From: RUG100 sp963542695
GTDB lineage: Bacteria; Bacillota; Clostridia; Peptostreptococcales; Anaerovoracaceae
Length of the DNA: 64,000 nucleotides
Direction of reading: 5' to 3'
Assembly: GCA_963542695.1 (NCBI GenBank)
Contig: CAUTYX010000003.1
Span: forward strand, 62,001-126,000
Made by a program: the position numbers and the translations under genes. Shown in pieces: positions 59,629-64,000 of the stretch. The stretch's first letter is position 1. Every line of letters starts with the position of its first letter. The notes beneath the pieces were generated by a model. The model made no database searches and was not told where the DNA came from. It saw only the letters and a list, made by a program, of their open reading frames with translations.

Positions 59629-59684
59629 AACCGATGTCTACTGCTATCTGTGACACTAGATAGAAAGATATCGGTTTTTTTTAT
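59629..59684 (+). terminator. terminator after the DUF2284 gene
   Basis: AACCGAT / ATCGGTT outer stem with inner TCTA/TAGA pairings, followed by eight T. Confidence 0.75.
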
Positions 59685-59855
59685 TGGGAAGAACTATTTC
59701 TTCCAATGGAACTAGTGGAGAGCTTGTTCCCTTGACAGAGCAACTGGTCTATGGGATACTTTTTACAAAGTAGTTGGGAAAAAATGGAAATTAAGATTGA
59801 GGTGTGAAACGTGATAGCAAAATTAAGACAGGCAAAGTAGGAAGGGAGGCAGTTT

Positions 59856-60680
59856 GTGTATAAACAACAGGAACTGATAGATAAGATTAAGGAGGAACTG
59901 GAACGGGAGAGGACAACGTTATATCAATGGCAGTCGATGTTACAGAAATTACCGGAAGGAAATATTAGAATATGCCGATCCCGTGGGCATACCTATTACT
60001 ATCAAGTGGAATCAGTATCATCCAATGGAAAAAGTGCACGGAAAAATGAACATGGAAGTATTACGCGACGTGCGTGGATTTCTCAAAAGACAATAAAAAA
60101 ACAAAAATTGATTGAGAAACTTCTTCAAAGGCGATATTTGACACGGGCTATTAAAAAAGTGGAACGTAATATTAAGATACTGAACGGAATGTTACATCGT
60201 TATGAAATTATTGATTATCCCAATGTTCGCTTTTATGGGTCTATTGATATTGAAAAATGGGATGCTTCATCGTATTCTGGAAATCCGTTTCATGCAGAAC
60301 AAAAGGTGGTGCCTACCAAAGAAGGAACTTTCGTTCGATCAAAGTCAGAAGCAGCTATTTATGACGAACTTTTAACAGCAGGGGTATATTTTCGTTATGA
60401 AGCGGCATTCAACTTGCCAACTGGAAAAATTGTTTATCCTGATTTTACAATTATTAGAGAAGATGGAAAGCCTTTTCTATGGGAGCACCTAGGGATGATT
60501 TTTAAACCTGAAAATGTGGCGGCATATCTAAAAAGGTTAGTCACTTTAGGGAAAGCGGGCTTTAAGTTGGCGGATAATTTAATTATCACATGGGACAGTC
60601 CAGAGAGACCATTTTCAGCGGAAGATGCCCGGCGTTCAATAAAGTTATTTTTGCAGATAAATGACCAATGCAATTCATGA
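59856..60680 (+). CDS. uncharacterised protein with PD-(D/E)XK nuclease-like C-terminal domain
   Basis: 274 residues. The N-terminal half is basic and coiled-coil-like (QQELIDKIKEELERERTTLYQWQSMLQKL; KKQKLIEKLLQRRYLTRAIKKVERNIKIL). The C-terminal half has the order of a restriction-endonuclease fold: Glu in RSKSEAAIYDELL, an aromatic YFRYEAAFNL strand, Asp in IVYPDFTII, then PFLWEHLGM, where E-x-H stands in place of E-x-K. GTG start with GGGAGG 6 nt upstream. No modification or partner gene is adjacent. It is followed after 77 bp by a 39-nt-period palindrome array. Confidence 0.65.
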   Translation: MYKQQELIDKIKEELERERTTLYQWQSMLQKLPEGNIRICRSRGHTYYYQVESVSSNGKSARKNEHGSITRRAWISQKTIKKQKLIEKLLQRRYLTRAIKKVERNIKILNGMLHRYEIIDYPNVRFYGSIDIEKWDASSYSGNPFHAEQKVVPTKEGTFVRSKSEAAIYDELLTAGVYFRYEAAFNLPTGKIVYPDFTIIREDGKPFLWEHLGMIFKPENVAAYLKRLVTLGKAGFKLADNLIITWDSPERPFSAEDARRSIKLFLQINDQCNS

Positions 60681-60756
60681 TGAGCTGTCTTTTATGAATT
60701 TTGAGTAGTTCTCCTCTGAGGTAGAAGCAGTTCTGCAGTATTTCTTATTTTTGCAA

Positions 60757-60846
60757 AAGTACGGAAAATTTCCGCACTTTTGTCCGTTTTAAATTAAGTA
60801 CGGAAAACTTCCGCACTTTTATAAATAGAACGAAAAGTACGGATCC
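60757..60846 (+). repeat. palindromic repeat array C (units at 60757, 60796, 60835)
   Basis: Exact 39-nt period. Two full 25-nt palindromes (arms AAGTACGGAA and TTCCGCACTT) and a terminal left half-unit (AAGTACGGA). Linkers are 14 nt and differ (GTCCGTTTTAAATT, ATAAATAGAACGAA). Unit 60796 with its linker aligns over about 50 nt to the unit at 34099. Confidence 0.85.
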
Positions 60847-61016
60847 CACTTTGCTAATCAAAAATTCATTAAGCTGATTATTGAAAGGGAAATGAAGTGG
60901 ATGATAGCTCAAGCGGGAAATATTGCCCCGATTCCAACATTGAAAGCAAACAGTAAGAAGAAATCAATAACAAAGTTGTTTTTTAGACGAGTTTGTTTAA
61001 AGAAAGACGTAACATG
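60847..61016. other. gene-free spacer between palindrome arrays C and D
   Basis: 170 bp, AT-rich. I see no gene, tRNA or repeat unit in it. Confidence 0.4.
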
Positions 61017-61119
61017 ATTGTAAGAATTCCTCCGCACTTTTTTTAAAAAAGCAAATAGTACGGAAATTTTCCGCAATTATGTTGAGTTTGAAAAAAGTAC
61101 GGAAAACATGGGGATGGAA
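61017..61119 (+). repeat. palindromic repeat array D (units at 61017, 61056, 61095)
   Basis: Exact 39-nt period again. The unit at 61017 keeps only the right arm (TCCGCACTTTT), the unit at 61056 has both arms (TAGTACGGAAA, TTTTCCGCA), and the unit at 61095 has only the left arm (AAGTACGGAAAA). Linkers TTTAAAAAAGCAAA and GTTGAGTTTGAAAA are unrelated. Confidence 0.75.
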
Positions 61120-61224
61120 ATAAAATACTGGGAATTGAATGGTTTTGCCAATTGAAAAATGGTTCACTGGATCGATTAAAATATGTTTTTCAGAAAAATA
61201 GGGGGAGACCTTCAAAAAACAACT

Positions 61225-61261
61225 CAAAGAAAAACACCGGACATGCCGGTGTTTTTCTTTG
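61225..61261. terminator. strong bidirectional terminator
   Basis: CAAAGAAAAACACCGG pairs with CCGGTGTTTTTCTTTG around a short loop, with T-rich arms on both strands. It separates array D from the DUF2325 gene. Confidence 0.85.
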
Positions 61262-61335
61262 AGGTATGATATCTTATTACTTGATTACGGAGTTGGTTGA
61301 AATGCGAAGGCTAGGATTGCTAGTAGCTTTCCCGG

Positions 61336-61662
61336 CTAGTTTTTCTTTCGCTTTTCAGAAGTTGATTTCGTATTTTCGGCTGATTTGGTGTACTCTTCCA
61401 AGATATTTTTCAGCGAAGAGATGGAGCTGGATTTGGCATGGACAATTTCTGTATCACCACGCTCTGCAGCGCCTTTTGCACTGAGCATCATCTTGTGGGA
61501 GACAGTGTCGATAAACATGATCAACAGATCAGGATTTCCGATTTGTCTCTTGAGAGCCCCCTTCGTTTTAGTGAAGACCTTGGCTTTGCCGTTGTATTTC
61601 TTACAAAGCTGTTTGTAGCGGCCTTCCATACATTCGTTTCCTCCGATAATGACTACACTCAT
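61336..61662 (-). CDS. DUF2325 protein
   Basis: 108 residues. SVVIIGGNECMEGRYKQLCKKYNGKAKVFTKTKGALKRQIGNPDLLIMFIDTVSHKMM is the DUF2325 pattern, a small Rossmann-like domain with a conserved Cys that occurs in anaerobes, often near iron or redox genes. Function unknown. The last 30 residues are Ser/Lys/Glu-rich. GGGGGA precedes the ATG. The promoter has a strong inverted repeat at the start site. Confidence 0.85.
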   Translation of the reverse strand: MSVVIIGGNECMEGRYKQLCKKYNGKAKVFTKTKGALKRQIGNPDLLIMFIDTVSHKMMLSAKGAAERGDTEIVHAKSSSISSLKNILEEYTKSAENTKSTSEKRKKN

Positions 61663-61718
61663 GGTTAATCCCCCTATTTTCCCTGAATTGCAATCAATAC
61701 GATTTTGGCCTCTCTAGT

Positions 61719-61774
61719 AAGTTAGAACTAACTAACTTGTAAATATATAATACCACACAGAAATGGATTGTCAA
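61719..61774 (-). promoter_or_regulatory. promoter and operator-like inverted repeat for the DUF2325 gene
   Basis: On the minus strand TTGACA (61769-61774), 16-bp spacer, TATTAT (61747-61752). Immediately after the expected start lies AAGTTAG-N6-CTAACTT (61719-61738). Related half-sites occur towards the divergent gene (TCTAACTAA near 61803, ACTAGTTAG near 61928). Nothing else was identified in the 359-bp gap up to the next gene. Confidence 0.65.
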
Positions 61775-62021
61775 GGAGAAGATGGAAATTTTTTTGATTT
61801 CTTCTAACTAAACCCAAAATGATAATGTCCTAAATAAACACAAAGGAAAATGTCCCTTCTTCTGATACACAGTCATATATCGCTAGGTGGAACCTCGTTT
61901 TTCAAACTACTATATGGTATAATACGTACTAGTTAGATGGAAAAATTTGCATCTAAAATTGCGTATCGTTGGTAAATAAAGAGAATAGGTTAAAATATAT
62001 TTAAGTAAAGAGGATATGATT

Positions 62022-62450
62022 ATGAATAAAGTTGAAGAGGCGCTGGCTTATTACAAGCAAGGATATAATTGTGCCCAGGCAGTGGCCTGTGTTTTTGCGG
62101 AAGAATTGAGCATAGAGGAAAAGGAGCTTTTTCGGATGAGCGAGGGGTTTGGATTCGGAATGGGAACCATGGGGACATGTGGTGCTGTTAGTGGAATGGC
62201 CATTGTTGCCGGGTTGTTAAATAGCGATGGAAATTTGAAGCGACCCAGAAGCAAACCGCAGACCTACAAAGTTGCTCGCACCATGTCACAAGAATTCCAG
62301 GAAAAGAACAGTTCTATTATTTGCAAAGAGCTGAAAGGTGTAGATACGGGAGAAGTTTTACGAAGCTGCTCCGGCTGTATTGCCGATGCAGTTGCCATTG
62401 CAGAGGAGTATGTTAAAGAGAAAGGAGCGTATGATTCCGCTTCCAAGTAA
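62022..62450 (+). CDS. C-GCAxxG-C-C family protein
   Basis: 142 residues from the second ATG (AGAGG 8 nt upstream; the ATG at 62016 is too close). Motif parts: YNCAQAV (C), MGTMGTCGAVSGMAIVAG (the CGA-x-x-G element), IICKEL (C) and RSCSGCIADAVAIAEE (C, C). The family is a probable redox or metal protein in anaerobes, often a selenoprotein or Cys homologue near transporters, with unknown function. It is divergent from the DUF2325 gene and 16 bp upstream of an acyl-CoA synthetase. Confidence 0.85.
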   Translation: MNKVEEALAYYKQGYNCAQAVACVFAEELSIEEKELFRMSEGFGFGMGTMGTCGAVSGMAIVAGLLNSDGNLKRPRSKPQTYKVARTMSQEFQEKNSSIICKELKGVDTGEVLRSCSGCIADAVAIAEEYVKEKGAYDSASK

Positions 62451-62466
62451 TCATACAAGGTGATGA

Positions 62467-64000
62467 ATGAACAGCAATAAATACAAAGATAGTTATTATC
62501 CGGTACGAGCCATTACCGATTTGCGAGATATGATTGACGGGGCGGTGGAATTGTATAGCGGGAAGAATGCTTTTTTAGTGAAAGACTCCCGTGATACGCC
62601 GTATCGTCCCATTAGCTTTGCCCAGTTTGGAGTAGAGATTCATTCCCTAGGAACAAAGTTTATCGATATGGGGTTGAAAGATAAGAAAATAGCCATTATT
62701 GGAGAAAATAGCTACAAATGGGTGGTTTCCTATTTTGCGACGACCAATGGAACCGGCGTGACAGTGCCCATTGATCGGGAGCTAAAACCTCATGAAATCG
62801 CCAATCTAATCAATCGCTCCGGAGCGGCAGCCTTGGTTCATTCTGAAAAGATGAAGGATGTGGTTTGTTCCGTGATTCCTTTGCTGGATCATTCCCTGGA
62901 ATATATTATCAATATGGATGAGACAGAAGATGTAATGGTGGAAACGGTACCGCCAAAGCAGGGAGAAGAACTTGAAAAGCTGTCAGGGGAAGCGAAAGTA
63001 GCCGCCGCTGCTTGTGCCCAAATGTATAACCCAAAGATGGAAGCAGAATTTCAAGACTTGTGCTGGGACAAATTGCTTATGGAAGGGCGGAACCTGCTGG
63101 AAAATGGCGATAGACGGTTTGTGGATGCGGAAATCGATCCAAAACAGATGGCCAGTTTGCTGTTCACTTCCGGGACTACAGGACTTGCCAAAGGCGTTAT
63201 GCTAAGTCATGAAAATTTGGCTGCAAACGTAGAGAATATGAGTAAATACGTTAATGTCGATAACTATATCGGTTTGTCGGTATTGCCTATGCACCATACC
63301 TACGAGATGACTTGTCATGTGTTTACCGGTTTGTATCAAGGTTTCTGTATGGCCATCTGCGAAGGTCTAAAACACATTATGAGCAATATGGCCGAGGCAC
63401 AGTGTACCATTATGCTGGCAGTGCCGTTGATTTACGAAACCATTCACAAGCGCATTATGAAGCAGGCACAAAAAAGCGGTCAGTATTTGAAATTGCGCCG
63501 AATGATTGCTTTATCCAGAAAGCTGAAATTGTACAATAAGCCGGGAATCTGCAAGAAAATTTTCAAATCCGTTCACCAGGCAACCGGCGGGCATATAAAA
63601 TTGTTTATCGCCGGTGGTGCCGCCATTGATCCGCGGGTAATTGAGGATTTTGAGGCCATGGGATTCCCTATGATTCAAGGGTATGGAATGACCGAAAATG
63701 CACCGATTATTGCGGTAAACAGAGATCGTTGCAGCAAAGCGGCCGCAGCGGGTTTTCCTATGCCCGGTACCGATATTAAGATTATGAATCCCGATGAAGA
63801 TGGATTGGGAGAGATTTATTGCAAAGGACCTTCTGTAATGTTGGGCTATTACGATGATCCGGCAGAAAATGAAAAAGCATTAGTAGATGGCTGGCTCAAT
63901 ACCGGTGACTATGGATATTTTGACAAAGATGGATATTTGTATGTTTCCGGTCGTAAGAAGAATGTCATTGTCAGCAAAAACGGTAAGAACATTTTCCCGG
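62467..64000 (+). CDS. long-chain acyl-CoA synthetase (AMP-forming), 3' end outside window
   Basis: 511 codons present. The N-terminus reads MNSNKYKDSYYPVRAITDLRDMIDGAVELY. ATP-binding P-loop LLFTSGTTGLAKGVMLSHENLAANV near residue 240; acyl/adenylate motif IQGYGMTENAPIIAVNR (about 405); A7 LNTGDYGYFDKDGYLYVSGRKKNVIVSKNGKNIFP at the window edge. The FadD/LCFA-CoA ligase branch is likely, so it may activate exogenous fatty acids for lipid synthesis or degradation. AAGGTGATGA precedes the ATG. The catalytic C-terminal lysine is beyond the window. Confidence 0.92.
   Translation, partial: MNSNKYKDSYYPVRAITDLRDMIDGAVELYSGKNAFLVKDSRDTPYRPISFAQFGVEIHSLGTKFIDMGLKDKKIAIIGENSYKWVVSYFATTNGTGVTVPIDRELKPHEIANLINRSGAAALVHSEKMKDVVCSVIPLLDHSLEYIINMDETEDVMVETVPPKQGEELEKLSGEAKVAAAACAQMYNPKMEAEFQDLCWDKLLMEGRNLLENGDRRFVDAEIDPKQMASLLFTSGTTGLAKGVMLSHENLAANVENMSKYVNVDNYIGLSVLPMHHTYEMTCHVFTGLYQGFCMAICEGLKHIMSNMAEAQCTIMLAVPLIYETIHKRIMKQAQKSGQYLKLRRMIALSRKLKLYNKPGICKKIFKSVHQATGGHIKLFIAGGAAIDPRVIEDFEAMGFPMIQGYGMTENAPIIAVNRDRCSKAAAAGFPMPGTDIKIMNPDEDGLGEIYCKGPSVMLGYYDDPAENEKALVDGWLNTGDYGYFDKDGYLYVSGRKKNVIVSKNGKNIFP

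Overview
The window looks like a chromosomal segment of an anaerobic, low-to-mid GC Firmicute of class Clostridia (inference). The signs are a T-box leader, glycine and cobalamin riboswitches, AGGAGG-type ribosome binding sites, FabK rather than FabI, hybrid cluster protein, a lone Na+-pumping decarboxylase beta subunit and C-GCAxxG-C-C, DUF2284 and DUF2325 proteins. The gene set would fit the Eubacteriales / Family XIII group, but I cannot place it more precisely. No rRNA, phage, integrase or transposase was seen.

Layout. 1-2.6 kb, minus strand: a partial membrane-anchored protein (possibly a polysaccharide deacetylase), a Bax inhibitor-1 family protein and ilvE. 2.7-9.9 kb: a DUF4854 lipoprotein, a CNNM/CBS protein-secA-prfB operon (prfB has the programmed +1 frameshift) and the decarboxylase beta subunit. 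10-12.3 kb: a HAD phosphatase and an acyl-CoA synthetase. 12.4-21.7 kb: a fatty acid operon fabK-fabD-fabG-fabF-fabZ, then a gene fusing a FabT-like MarR regulator to a FabK/nitronate monooxygenase-like flavin domain, then addB. A FabT-type palindrome lies at the start of the operon transcript, so the fusion probably regulates its own operon. 21.8-30 kb: three DMT permeases (one frameshifted), a secreted protein, a T-box leader with thrS, a LysR regulator and a flavoprotein. 30-33.7 kb: a polar amino acid ABC transporter and cysK.

33.7-38.7 kb holds a gene-free stretch with a 39-nt-period array of small palindromes, then a probable nitrosative/oxidative stress group: hemerythrin protein, unknown protein, Hcp-DUF1858 fusion and a Crp/Fnr (HcpR-like) regulator, with a perfect GTAAC-N4-GTTAC palindrome upstream of hcp. 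38.8-44.4 kb: tandem glycine riboswitch with an AGCS symporter, a histidine phosphatase, a DUF554 protein, a LysR regulator, a truncated DMT permease and a thioesterase. 45-49 kb: tRNA-Ala and a two-component system, followed by decayed genes (truncated ABC ATPase, a flavodoxin with a nonsense codon, an aldolase lacking its N-terminus).

48.9-57 kb: a cobalamin riboswitch precedes a transcobalamin-like (DUF4430) lipoprotein, a complete ECF transporter (T, fused A-A', S) and two large secreted proteins with fibronectin-like C-termini. This is a likely B12 capture-and-import operon. 57-64 kb: tRNA-Thr, an alpha/beta hydrolase, tRNA-Pro, a micro-ORF containing a T13 tract, a DUF2284 protein, a PD-(D/E)XK-like protein followed by two more 39-nt-period palindrome arrays, a DUF2325 protein, a C-GCAxxG-C-C protein and a partial long-chain acyl-CoA synthetase. 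The strongest candidates for something undescribed are the FabT-flavoenzyme fusion, the B12 capture operon and the 39-nt palindrome arrays.
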